Source of the DNA: an uncultured Planctomycetia bacterium
Lineage (GTDB): Bacteria > Planctomycetota > UBA1135 > GCA-002686595
Assembly (NCBI GenBank): GCA_937952135.1
Contig: CALFYL010000385.1
Coordinates: 1-8,281, forward strand
Direction of reading: 5' to 3'
DNA: 8,281 nt
Position numbers and translations under genes: made by a program. The notes below the pieces were generated by a model. That model was not told the DNA's origin and searched no databases. It worked only from the letters and a program-made list of their open reading frames with translations. Shown here one piece after another: positions 1 through 6,907 of this stretch (within the stretch, counting starts at the first letter, position 1; every line of letters begins with the position of its first letter).

Positions 1-2
1 CC

Positions 3-560
3 GTGGTCCACACGCGGGCGGGTGTGGCGATCTTCGATTTGACGGCGCCGTTGCTCGCAGCCCTGACGCCGATCCCCTTGCCGGCTGCGGACCCGCTCAA
101 CTTCCCGGCGGGGACCGCAAATTCCCCTGGCGAAGTGGTTTCCGACACAGTGGTGTGCACAAACACGACCGCGGTCGTCATCGGGCGCCGGCCCGGCATT
201 TCACTGCCGATCGGCTTCATCGACGTCATCAACCTGACGGCGGCCGGCGGCCCGGTGATGACGTCTCTCGGGTTGGGCAACGAAATTCTTCCTACCGACG
301 TTGTACTCACCCCCGACGGGACAAAAGCAATCGTGCGGGCGCTAAGCACGAATCCTGCAGATACAGACGATCAAGTCGGAGCCGGGATTACTTATGTCGT
401 CGATCTGGCGACGCTGACAATGACTTCCATCACGAGTCCACCGCTTGACACACTCGGCAAGTGCCGGGGAGCGGACCACGTCGAGTGCACGGACGCTTGG
501 GCTGTTACGGGGGGTGACAGCGGCGCGATGAGTGGTCGAGTGCAATTTGTTTCGCTTTGA
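3..560 (+). CDS. Beta-propeller-like protein of unknown function, 3' end only (5' truncated by window edge)
   Basis: The reading frame is open to the left edge, so the GTG at position 3 is only the first complete codon and the true start lies outside. The 185 visible residues look like propeller blades: strand-rich segments ending in hydrophobic runs (GFIDVINLT at 71-79, TYVVDLATLT at 130-139) and a typical inter-strand turn, LTPDGTKAIV, at 102-111. Two stretches resemble each other about 110 residues apart: DTVVCT..AVV.G (from residue 48) and DHVECT..AVT.G (from residue 158). Each has a cysteine in the same place, which suggests an internal repeat. No catalytic motif is visible. The protein ends on a beta strand (RVQFVSL), as propellers often do. 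It is probably exported, like its downstream neighbour, but the N-terminus that would show this is missing. The TGA overlaps the ribosome binding site of the next gene, which points to one transcript and coupled translation. The propeller fold is inferred from pattern only. Confidence 0.65.
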   Translation: MVHTRAGVAIFDLTAPLLAALTPIPLPAADPLNFPAGTANSPGEVVSDTVVCTNTTAVVIGRRPGISLPIGFIDVINLTAAGGPVMTSLGLGNEILPTDVVLTPDGTKAIVRALSTNPADTDDQVGAGITYVVDLATLTMTSITSPPLDTLGKCRGADHVECTDAWAVTGGDSGAMSGRVQFVSL

Positions 561-562
561 GG
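559..562 (+). promoter_or_regulatory. Ribosome binding site deciding the start of the secreted propeller gene
   Basis: GAGG lies 8 nt before the ATG at 571 and shares its GA with the TGA stop of the preceding gene (558-560). This favours ATG 571 over the in-frame GTG at 532, which would add 13 residues in front of an otherwise standard signal peptide. Confidence 0.7.
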
Positions 563-570
563 TTCAACCT

Positions 571-2304
571 ATGAACGCCGTGACGAACACAATACGCCCC
601 GTAGTGCTTCTGTCGACCCTCGCAGTCCTGCTGTCGGTAAGCGCGTCTGCCCAGCAGACGAACTTCATCGGCTCGATCGACCGCGGGCTCTCTTATCCGT
701 TCGGTTCGGGCATCACGCGCTCGTCCCTGACGCCTGACGGACGCTGGCTCGCGTGTTACTACGGCACCGCGTGGCGACAGGATCTCCTCACGGGCGAAGT
801 TGAGATCCTCGCACGAAGCTTCGTCGATGACTCGCTGATTCCGTTGGGGCGAGCGTCGATCTCGGACGACGGGCACAGCGTGGCCTTCGAGGCGTGGAGC
901 GATCTCGTGGTTCCAGGCGACACGAACGGATACGTCGACGTATTCGTCAAGGACATGACGACGGGCGCGATCCAGCTTGTGTCCGAATCGTGGATTGGAG
1001 AGTTCGGCACAGGCTGGAACCCCACGATCAGCGGCAACGGATCGACGATCGTCTTCTACAGCGATTACGACGGCTTGACGCCGGGTGCGGTGAACGGCTG
1101 GGTGGACGTTTATGCCTACGACGTGGCCACGCAAGCCTTGGAGCTGATCTCCGTGGACCGGAACGGACAAGCGCCGGCGCCGCCGCCCTGCTATCCGTTG
1201 TGCCAGGGCGGCGCTACTTGGCTGCCCGAAGTGGACATCACACCGGACGGGCGTTTCGTCGCTTTCGAGACATGGGCCTTGGACTTGACTCCAGAGCCGG
1301 GTGTCGATGCCGAAAACGTCTACGTGCGCGACCGCTTGGCGGGGGTTACCGAGTTGATCTCAGTCACTCCCCAGGGGAGAAAGGGCACTGGCGAGAGTTA
1401 CTGGCCGTCCATTTCCGCCAATGGGCGTTTCGTAGCATTCGCAAGTACGGCTCCGAATCTGGTTGTTGGCGGTACGACATACGTTCCCGGTTCGGGAGGG
1501 CGTGGCCATGTCTACGTTCGCGATCGGGTTCTGCAAACAACCACGCTTGTCAGCCAGAGCATCTTGGGTGAGGAAGGCGACAACTGGTCGGAGTTTCCAA
1601 CCATCTCAAGGAATGGCCGGAAGGTGGCGTTCAAGACGTCGGCGAAAAATTTGGTGGATTATCCAGGTCCGGCGCATCCCGTATTGTTGCTTGCGCATCT
1701 ACAGTCGGGTGAATTCTCATATCTCTTGGATGCGCAATCGACTCCGTTGTCCGGCTCCGCGCCCATTGCATTGGCGGGCAATGGGGTGATTCAGGCTTTC
1801 GCAGCCAGCCCACCGCTCACGCCGATCTACAACGACATGCATCCGCACGTCTTCCTCCGCGACGAGCGCGTCCCGTTCTCGCCGATCGTGCGCTACTGCA
1901 CATCGAAGACGAACTCGCTCGGCTGTGCACCGGCGATGGGCACCGCGGGCATTGCTTCGTTCACGCACCCGACAGCGTTCTTCGTGACCTCCGTGCGCCA
2001 GCGCAGCGGCCAACAAGGCGCCATGCTCTGGAGCCTCGCGCCCGCGGCCTTGCCGTTCCAGGGCGGCTACGTGTGCGTGTCGCTTCCCGCTCGCCGCACT
2101 CCGATCCAGTCGTCGGGCGGGTGGAACACCGTCGAGGACTGCACCGGCGGCTACTCGTTCCCGTTCTCGACGAGCTACGCGCAACTCCACGGCCTCAGCG
2201 CCGGCGACACGGTCTACGCGCAGTACTGGAGCCGCGACCCTAGCAGCGCCAACCCGCAACAGGTGAACGTCTCCGACGGCATCTCCTTCACCTGGGCGCC
2301 GTAG
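571..2304 (+). CDS. Secreted PD40/TolB-like seven-repeat beta-propeller with four-cysteine C-terminal domain
   Basis: The product has 577 residues from ATG 571. The N-terminus is a signal peptide: R9, a hydrophobic core about 11-23, and an A-S-A cleavage site before Q28. Seven repeats of the PD40 type ('isxdGrxvaF...DvyvrD...g.t.lvS') start near residues 51, 95, 150, 219, 278, 342 and 397, enough for a seven-bladed propeller. Repeat 2 is the most regular (GDTNGYVDVFVKD); the later ones lose the D-T-N-G turn. A separate domain of about 135 residues follows, with cysteines 443, 452, 502 and 524, the stretch CTSKTNSLGC and the motif QYWSRDP (551-557). From memory, domains like it end many secreted planctomycete proteins; its function is unknown to me. 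No enzyme active site is visible, so a binding or surface role is an inference. Third-position G+C is about 60% over 1441-1800 but about 90% over 1861-2280. The short Cys-rich loop C207/C211 lies in blade 3. Confidence 0.85.
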   Translation: MNAVTNTIRPVVLLSTLAVLLSVSASAQQTNFIGSIDRGLSYPFGSGITRSSLTPDGRWLACYYGTAWRQDLLTGEVEILARSFVDDSLIPLGRASISDDGHSVAFEAWSDLVVPGDTNGYVDVFVKDMTTGAIQLVSESWIGEFGTGWNPTISGNGSTIVFYSDYDGLTPGAVNGWVDVYAYDVATQALELISVDRNGQAPAPPPCYPLCQGGATWLPEVDITPDGRFVAFETWALDLTPEPGVDAENVYVRDRLAGVTELISVTPQGRKGTGESYWPSISANGRFVAFASTAPNLVVGGTTYVPGSGGRGHVYVRDRVLQTTTLVSQSILGEEGDNWSEFPTISRNGRKVAFKTSAKNLVDYPGPAHPVLLLAHLQSGEFSYLLDAQSTPLSGSAPIALAGNGVIQAFAASPPLTPIYNDMHPHVFLRDERVPFSPIVRYCTSKTNSLGCAPAMGTAGIASFTHPTAFFVTSVRQRSGQQGAMLWSLAPAALPFQGGYVCVSLPARRTPIQSSGGWNTVEDCTGGYSFPFSTSYAQLHGLSAGDTVYAQYWSRDPSSANPQQVNVSDGISFTWAP

Positions 2305-2352
2305 CCGATCCGGGAGTTGTCCACGGCCGCGCGCCGCTCGAACTCGAGCCCC

Positions 2353-2388
2353 CGCGCCGCTGCTCGACTCGCGTCGGGCGGCGGCGCG
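2353..2388 (+). terminator. Hairpin terminator between convergent genes
   Basis: Arms 2353-2368 and 2373-2388 pair over 16 positions around a four-base TCGC loop. Fourteen pairs are Watson-Crick and two (T2361-G2380, T2364-G2377) are G-U wobbles only in RNA copied from the plus strand; on the minus strand they would be A-C mismatches. This points to termination of the leftward-lying plus-strand operon, 48 bp past its last stop. The following bases hold only scattered T residues (TT, then TTTT at about 2407-2410), so it is not a textbook intrinsic terminator. The rest of the 2305-2487 gap shows no gene and no other clear signal. Confidence 0.6.
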
Positions 2389-2487
2389 TTGCGTTCGCGC
2401 GAGTGGTTTTGTCTCCAGCCGTCTCGTCGCGAGTCGCTCCCCGGAGTTTCACCGGATGCAAATTTGGCCGGGCGCCGTGCGCAGCGG

Positions 2488-3675
2488 TCAGGGGGCGCGC
2501 AACGTGAGCAGCGAGACCTCGGGCGGGCATAGGAAGCGCAGGCGCGGGGCGGCGCCGCGCTCGCAGCCGATGCCGCGCGAGACGTAGATGGGGCGGCCGT
2601 CGAGCTCGTGCAAACCGCCCGTGCCGACCGCGCGCGGCACGCGACTCAGCGTGAGCGGAGCGCCGAACCAGGGCAGTTGCACCTGGCCGCCGTGCGTGTG
2701 GCCGGCGACGATGAGGTCGATCGCCGGCGCGTCGTCGAGTTCGAGCGCGATGTCGGGGTAGTGCGCGAACAGGAGCCGCAGCTCGTCGCGCTCGCGCACG
2801 TCGAAGCGCTCGACGAACGCGCGCGTCGCGGGAGCGAAGGGGTTCATCCCGGCGCCGCCGAGGAGCACGCGCTTGCCGGCGAACTCAAGCTCGACGCTCT
2901 GGTTTTCGAGCAGGCGCACGTTCGTGCCGTCGAACACTCGGCCGACCAACGTCTGCGCATCGGTGTTCCCGAGCACGAAGTACACGCCGAGCGGCGCGTT
3001 CAGGGGCTCGAGCAGCTCGCGGAACTGCGGCGCCGCGCGCTCGAACTCTTCCCGCGAGTCGGCCTGGATCAGATCGCCCGGCAGCAGGATGAGGTGCGGT
3101 TCGAAGGCGATGGCCATCGCGACCGCCGCTCGCAGATGGTCGTCGACCTCGCGCGACTGCAGGTCGGCGAGCACGGCCACGCGCAGCGGCTCGCTCGGCG
3201 CGAACCGCGGGTCGAGAACGACGTCGACGCGCTCTTCCACCAGGCGGAAGGGCTCGATGAAGGTCGCGTACACGCCGACGAGCGGCAGCGAGAGCGCGGC
3301 GGTCCACAGCAAGGCTCGCGCGCCGCGCGTGGCGCGTGTGCGCGTCGCCAACGCGAACATCGCGGCCGCCGGCGCGACGACGACCAGGTCGACGTACGCG
3401 AGTGCGATCGCGAAGAACAAGCTGGGCGACGCCATCAGCGCGAGCGGCAACTTCACCGCGGAGAACGCCGCGGTCAGCGCGAGCGCCTGGAGGCACGCGG
3501 CGATCGAAAGGGGCTCGGAGCTCGCGCGGAGCCGCCAGCCGAAGAGCAGGAGGTTCGAGCCGCACGCCGCGACGAGCGCGGCCCATTCGAGAGGACTCAA
3601 GGAGATAGCGCGCCCGGGAAACGTGAGGCTACCGGCGCGAGTTCGTAGCGGCCACCGCGAAAATCGCGAGCGCAA
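2488..3675 (-). CDS. Membrane-bound calcineurin-like metallophosphoesterase (YkuE/YaeI-like) with altered motifs
   Basis: The product has 395 residues. The first 140 hold about four hydrophobic segments (near 29-47, 57-80, 86-110, 120-140). A calcineurin-like phosphoesterase domain follows, with its motifs in order: D171-L-Q173 (block I), P-G-D201 (block II), G-N237-T-D239 (block III), H305 in FAHYPD, and G-H326-T-H328-G-G-Q (block V). The family normally hydrolyses phosphomono- or diesters with two metal ions; YkuE/YaeI/LpxG-type members are envelope-associated. Here the usual DxH histidine is Q, and the GNH[DE] histidine, which normally aids leaving-group protonation, is T. Activity may be changed or use other ligands, or this may be a distinct subfamily. 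The TTG start at 3675 is the first possible one, 7 bp after the upstream gene's stop, with no strong ribosome site; a second TTG at 3600 is possible. Loop charges leave the topology unclear. It is probably the last gene of the operon. Confidence 0.85.
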   Translation of the reverse strand: MRSRFSRWPLRTRAGSLTFPGRAISLSPLEWAALVAACGSNLLLFGWRLRASSEPLSIAACLQALALTAAFSAVKLPLALMASPSLFFAIALAYVDLVVVAPAAAMFALATRTRATRGARALLWTAALSLPLVGVYATFIEPFRLVEERVDVVLDPRFAPSEPLRVAVLADLQSREVDDHLRAAVAMAIAFEPHLILLPGDLIQADSREEFERAAPQFRELLEPLNAPLGVYFVLGNTDAQTLVGRVFDGTNVRLLENQSVELEFAGKRVLLGGAGMNPFAPATRAFVERFDVRERDELRLLFAHYPDIALELDDAPAIDLIVAGHTHGGQVQLPWFGAPLTLSRVPRAVGTGGLHELDGRPIYVSRGIGCERGAAPRLRFLCPPEVSLLTLRAP

Positions 3676-3682
3676 CTGCCCG

Positions 3683-5209
3683 CTACGGATGCGTCACGAA
3701 GCTCTCGGGCGACGTGTGCAACAGCACGAAACGACCGCGGCGCGCGACTTCCTCGGGCGGCGACTTGAAGTCGAGCACGATCGGATCGTCCGTCCACAGC
3801 GGCACGGGCACGTGGATCTCCTCGTTGGGCTTCGGCGCCTCGTCGAGCACGACCCACTCGACGGAGTGGCGCGCGAGATATTCGGGCAACCGCCCGCTGC
3901 GGAGCGAATCCTGGAACTCCCAGCCGTTGATCAGGCCATCCCCGTTGATCACGGCGCGGTCGGAGAAATAGCCGACGATCCCGGAGTTGTCGACTTGGAA
4001 GATGTGCGCGTCGGGCGGCAGGCCGCTCTTGATCCACTCCGCGATCTCGACGCCTTCGTCGTGTCGATGTCCGCGCGAGAGCCAGACGCGGACTTCGATG
4101 GCGGACAGCCCCAAGCCCAGCGCGAACGCGGCCACCGCGAGGCTGTTGCGCAAGACCGCGTTGGTGCGTTCGAGCGGTCCGCGGAGCGCGTCCAAGCCCA
4201 CGAGCACCCCGATCGAGATCGGCAACGGGAAGTACCACGACTCCGGGCCTCCGCGAATGGCGAAGGCGAGCATCGCCAGGCGCAGGAGCACCCACGCGCC
4301 GAGGCCGGCCGAGACCAGCGCCTGCGCGCTGCGGCGCCGTGCGCCGTGCACGATCGCGAGGCCCGCGCCCGCCGCCGCGACGAGCAGGAACACGGCGCGC
4401 TTCGGTTCGAGCCCCGCGTAGTGGAACTCGAACGGCGACTGCGCCTTGAGCCACGCCGAGACCGTGCTCCAGTGCCCCGACCATGCGTAGTTGAGCGTCG
4501 AGAGCAGCGCGAGCACCAGCACCGCGGGTCCCGCGAGCCAGACGCCCACGAGCACCGCTTCGCGCGGCTTGGGTCCGTGCTCGAAGGCGCGCGCGACCAG
4601 CGCCCCCGCGCTCACCACCGTCACGAACACCACCGCGTCGATGCGCGTGAGCACCACAGCTGCACCGAGCGCGCCAGCGCCCGCGGCGAGCGGCTTCGAG
4701 AGCTCGCCCGCGGCCACGCGCTGCGCCATCCACGCGAAGCCCCACGCGAGCGGCAGCAACAAATTGACTTCGGTGCCCAAGTCGTCGTTGAACGCGAGCG
4801 GCAGCAAGGCGGCGAACAGCAAGTACGTCGCGCCCTTCGACCACTTCGCGGACTGCGCCCACCGGCCGGCGATCCACAGCCACGCCACGGTGAGCAACAG
4901 GTCGACCACGAGCACCGTGTAGAGCCCTGGCCAGCCCTCGAGCGGCGCGATTCGCGAGGCGAGCACGAGCACGCCCATGTAGAGCGGGTGGTAGCCGTTC
5001 GTGGAGTTGATGCCGTCGAAAGTCGAGCCCAGCCCGGCGCCGATGTTGTGCGCCGTCTTCATGTAGAAGTACGCGTCGTCGGGGAACAGGCGCGAGAGCT
5101 CCAGCGGCGTGAGCCACAACGCCTGCGCGGCGAAGGCGAGGAACGCGGCGAGTGCGACCGTCGTCGGAGCGAGCGCGAACCGCTCCCGCAACTGGAGCCC
5201 GCGCGTCAC
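3683..5209 (-). CDS. Multi-pass GT-C-like membrane glycosyltransferase (family 39/ArnT-like)
   Basis: From the GTG at 5209 the product has 508 residues. A first membrane helix (about 15-34) leads into a loop with the acidic pair D44-D45 in FPDDAYFYMKTA, then STFDG (62-66) and NSTNGYHPLY (68-77). This matches GT-C enzymes, whose first periplasmic loop carries an essential Asp and which use polyprenyl-phosphate sugars. D142-D143 and G-T-E147 in a later loop are also acidic. Alternating hydrophobic stretches run to about residue 375, giving roughly ten helices. A soluble C-terminal part holds VDNSGIVGYFSDRAVINGDG, probably extracytoplasmic. The frame stays open to a GTG at 5308 inside the upstream gene, but that extension is arginine-rich and lacks a ribosome site; GTG 5209 has a perfect GGAGG 7 nt upstream and begins just before the first helix. 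Donor and acceptor cannot be told from sequence. Neighbours suggest envelope glycan or lipid glycosylation. Confidence 0.85.
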   Translation of the reverse strand: MTRGLQLRERFALAPTTVALAAFLAFAAQALWLTPLELSRLFPDDAYFYMKTAHNIGAGLGSTFDGINSTNGYHPLYMGVLVLASRIAPLEGWPGLYTVLVVDLLLTVAWLWIAGRWAQSAKWSKGATYLLFAALLPLAFNDDLGTEVNLLLPLAWGFAWMAQRVAAGELSKPLAAGAGALGAAVVLTRIDAVVFVTVVSAGALVARAFEHGPKPREAVLVGVWLAGPAVLVLALLSTLNYAWSGHWSTVSAWLKAQSPFEFHYAGLEPKRAVFLLVAAAGAGLAIVHGARRRSAQALVSAGLGAWVLLRLAMLAFAIRGGPESWYFPLPISIGVLVGLDALRGPLERTNAVLRNSLAVAAFALGLGLSAIEVRVWLSRGHRHDEGVEIAEWIKSGLPPDAHIFQVDNSGIVGYFSDRAVINGDGLINGWEFQDSLRSGRLPEYLARHSVEWVVLDEAPKPNEEIHVPVPLWTDDPIVLDFKSPPEEVARRGRFVLLHTSPESFVTHP

Positions 5210-5216
5210 GGCGCGA

Positions 5217-5221
5217 CCTCC
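5217..5221 (-). promoter_or_regulatory. Strong ribosome binding site deciding the glycosyltransferase start
   Basis: On the minus strand GGAGG is followed by 7 nt and then GTG at 5209 (GGAGGTCGCGCCGTG). It is the best Shine-Dalgarno match I noted upstream of any gene here. It fixes the start 33 codons downstream of the longest open frame and leaves a 71-bp gap to the preceding stop, with no overlap. Confidence 0.8.
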
Positions 5222-5280
5222 GCGCCGGCGCGCCGTCGTTCGAGATGCTGGCGGGGACACACGGCGTCGCGCTCTCGGCT

Positions 5281-6615
5281 CTAGCGTCGCCCGTTCGATT
5301 CGATCCACGCCGTCGGAAAGTCGGCGGGGAGGCGCACGACCTCGAACAGCGTCGCGATCAACTCACCGTTCACGCCCGCGCGGTGCGGACTCACGAACTC
5401 CCACGCGATGCGCTTGTCGCGCGTGACTTCGAGCGCGCGTCCGCCGTCGGACTCCGAGATCAGCGTGTTGCCGTTGGGGAGCCGCTGCACGCTGCCGCAG
5501 GTGCGTGTGAAGAACGGCTCGTCCTTCGAGTCCTCGAAGGACCACAGGATTTCCTGCGAGAAAGGGTCGAACTCGAGCACGCGCGAGCGCTCGCCGAGCC
5601 CCTGGTTGTCGAGGATCAGCAGGCGGCCATCCTCGAGCACCGTGGGCTGGTGCTGCAGCCGCCAGGGGCCCGTCATGGCCCAGACGATCTTCTCGGCGTC
5701 GAGGTCGAGCACGGCGACGAGGTCCAGATTGAGCACGGAAATCAGCACGTTTCCGGCGCGGAAGGCCGGCGCGCGCGCGGCGAGTCGGCCGTCGAGCACC
5801 TCGATCGTGTTGTTGTGGAACACGTCGCCCGAACGCGGGATGCGTTGCAGCAGCGGCGCGAAGTCCGAGGTCTCGAAGGCGCGCAGCACGGAGACGCGGC
5901 GCAATTCTTCGCCCTCGGGGCTCAAGACGAGCACGAACTCCTCGAGGATCGGCGCCTCGGGGTCGTAGCGCTCGAGCAGCTTCGCTTCGCGCGCGAGCAC
6001 GTAGATCTCGCCGTTCTCGGTGACGCACAAGTCGTGGTGCGCGCCGTTTTGCCGCGCCCACAGCAGCTTCGAGCGGGCGTCGAGCTCGAACACGCCGACC
6101 CCTTCGAAGATCGCGAGCACGTTGCCGTTCGGCGCGAGGTGCGCGCGGCGCCAGAACTGATCGTTGAGCCCGCGCTTCGGCGCGGCGTAGTCGGGCCAGA
6201 CGCTGCGGAAGTCGCGCGTCCAGCGGTGGAGCACGACGCCGCGCATGTCCATCAGCACCGCTTCGGGCGCGTGCCCCGAAACCGCGAAGTTCAGGCCCTG
6301 CCACGCGAGCGCGGGATCGTGGCGCGTCACGTCGCTGTGCTCGGGCGCCTCCTGCGAACCGGCCGCGTACCCGATGGTCTGAAGCTGCTTGAGCTGTTCG
6401 TCGAGCTCCGCGTCCTTCGCCGCGGCGCGCGGCCGGCGCTGCCAGCGTCCCGGCGTCGGCGCCGACGGCTCGTCGCTGTCGCCCTTCACCAGCGTGCGCA
6501 GCTTCCCGCGCAGATCGACGTTCGCGACGAGCGCGGCGACGAACACGAGGTTCAGCGCGCACGACGCGGCGAAGAGCGCGGTCCAGATCGAGCGTGAAAG
6601 GGCGCGGTTCGTCAT
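5281..6615 (-). CDS. Membrane-anchored arylsulfotransferase (ASST)-like beta-propeller protein
   Basis: From ATG 6615 the product has 444 residues. A single hydrophobic anchor (about 9-32) is followed by a charged, Pro/Ala-rich linker to about 100, containing LKQLQTIGYA (74-83). The rest is a propeller with the histidine motifs of the arylsulfotransferase family: SGHAPEA (H114), AHHD (H193/H194), FHNNT (H267), AFRAG (R286) and QHQP (H322), plus ILDN (334-337) and ESDGGR (388-393). Known bacterial ASSTs move sulfate between phenols in the periplasm through a histidine intermediate; here the reaction is untested and the family label is structural. H267, R286 and H322 are the likeliest equivalents of the active site, by order only. 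The frame continues upstream to 6852, but that part is arginine-rich and has no hydrophobic segment, so the start just before the anchor was chosen; no clear ribosome site precedes it. It is probably the first gene of the three-gene operon. Confidence 0.82.
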   Translation of the reverse strand: MTNRALSRSIWTALFAASCALNLVFVAALVANVDLRGKLRTLVKGDSDEPSAPTPGRWQRRPRAAAKDAELDEQLKQLQTIGYAAGSQEAPEHSDVTRHDPALAWQGLNFAVSGHAPEAVLMDMRGVVLHRWTRDFRSVWPDYAAPKRGLNDQFWRRAHLAPNGNVLAIFEGVGVFELDARSKLLWARQNGAHHDLCVTENGEIYVLAREAKLLERYDPEAPILEEFVLVLSPEGEELRRVSVLRAFETSDFAPLLQRIPRSGDVFHNNTIEVLDGRLAARAPAFRAGNVLISVLNLDLVAVLDLDAEKIVWAMTGPWRLQHQPTVLEDGRLLILDNQGLGERSRVLEFDPFSQEILWSFEDSKDEPFFTRTCGSVQRLPNGNTLISESDGGRALEVTRDKRIAWEFVSPHRAGVNGELIATLFEVVRLPADFPTAWIESNGRR

Positions 6616-6677
6616 CGAGGAGCCGTTCAGCGCGTGCAGCTCGCGGCGTGGGCGCGCCCCCGAACTCCGCGAGGTCG

Positions 6678-6691
6678 CGCGAACGTTCGCG
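6678..6691. promoter_or_regulatory. 14-bp perfect palindrome upstream of the ASST-like gene
   Basis: CGCGAACGTTCGCG reads the same on both strands and lies 63-76 bp upstream of the ATG at 6615, where an operator for a dimeric regulator could sit. In DNA this GC-rich one or two such palindromes are expected by chance per window, so position is the main argument. No convincing -35/-10 pair is visible; TAGGAT at 6749-6754 (minus strand) is the nearest -10-like hexamer. The rest of the 6616-6907 spacer shows no gene. Confidence 0.25.
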
Positions 6692-6864
6692 ACGGTCTCG
6701 GGCGGGGCTTCCACGCTCGGCGCTGCACCGCCGATTCGACGGTGCGAGATCCTACGCGCGTCGGCGGCTGTCGTGGTACGGCCGGCGCTTCCGCGTTTGT
6801 GTCTGACGACCGTTGCGACTCGCTCGAACGGCCCCCGTCGGGTCTTGGCCACCCACCCTCGATC

Positions 6865-6895
6865 CGCGCGCGGCCCGACTGTCGCGGCGCGCGCG
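6865..6895 (-). terminator. Terminator-like hairpin downstream of the MocR-like gene
   Basis: On the minus strand this sits 12 nt after the TGA of the regulator gene. Eight G-C pairs (6865-6872 with 6888-6895) continue, past a bulged base at 6873, into two more pairs and then a 3-bp inner stem (6876-6878 with 6882-6884). No U-tract follows, and alternating CG runs fold easily in such DNA, so termination is plausible but unproven. If real, it separates the regulator from the downstream operon. Confidence 0.4.
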
Positions 6896-6907
6896 CTCCG
6901 CCGAGCC

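Noticed and set aside
532..570. GTG start at 532 for the secreted propeller gene
   Set aside because: It would put 13 residues before a normal signal peptide and overlap the previous gene by 29 bp; ATG 571 has GAGG at 8 nt.
3597..5117. A 506-codon minus-strand frame within the glycosyltransferase gene
   Set aside because: Arg/Ala-rich out-of-frame product; the other frame has the membrane helices and the DDAY/NGYHPLY motifs.
2873..5284. An 803-codon open frame on the plus strand opposite the phosphoesterase and glycosyltransferase genes
   Set aside because: Its product is dominated by Arg, Ser, Ala, Glu and His without domains or hydrophobic segments, and it is the antisense of two genes with clear family motifs. 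Long antisense frames are normal in DNA with very high third-position G+C.
5152..6597. A 481-codon plus-strand open frame opposite the ASST-like gene
   Set aside because: Low-complexity Arg/Glu/Val/His-rich product with no motif; explained as the shadow of the minus-strand gene.
6725..6745. Six-base inverted repeat GCACCG/CGGTGC with a nine-base loop in the spacer upstream of the ASST-like gene
   Set aside because: Too short and without a T-run to call a terminator; such stems arise by chance in GC-rich DNA.
6749..6754. TAGGAT on the minus strand as a -10 promoter element for the envelope operon
   Set aside because: Matches four of six consensus bases but no TTGACA-like hexamer lies about 17 bp upstream; not strong enough to call.
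6616..6852. N-terminal extension of the ASST-like protein to 6852
   Set aside because: The 79 extra residues are Arg/Ser/Thr/Ala-rich with no hydrophobic segment, and would put a basic tail before the membrane anchor; the ATG at 6615 fits better.
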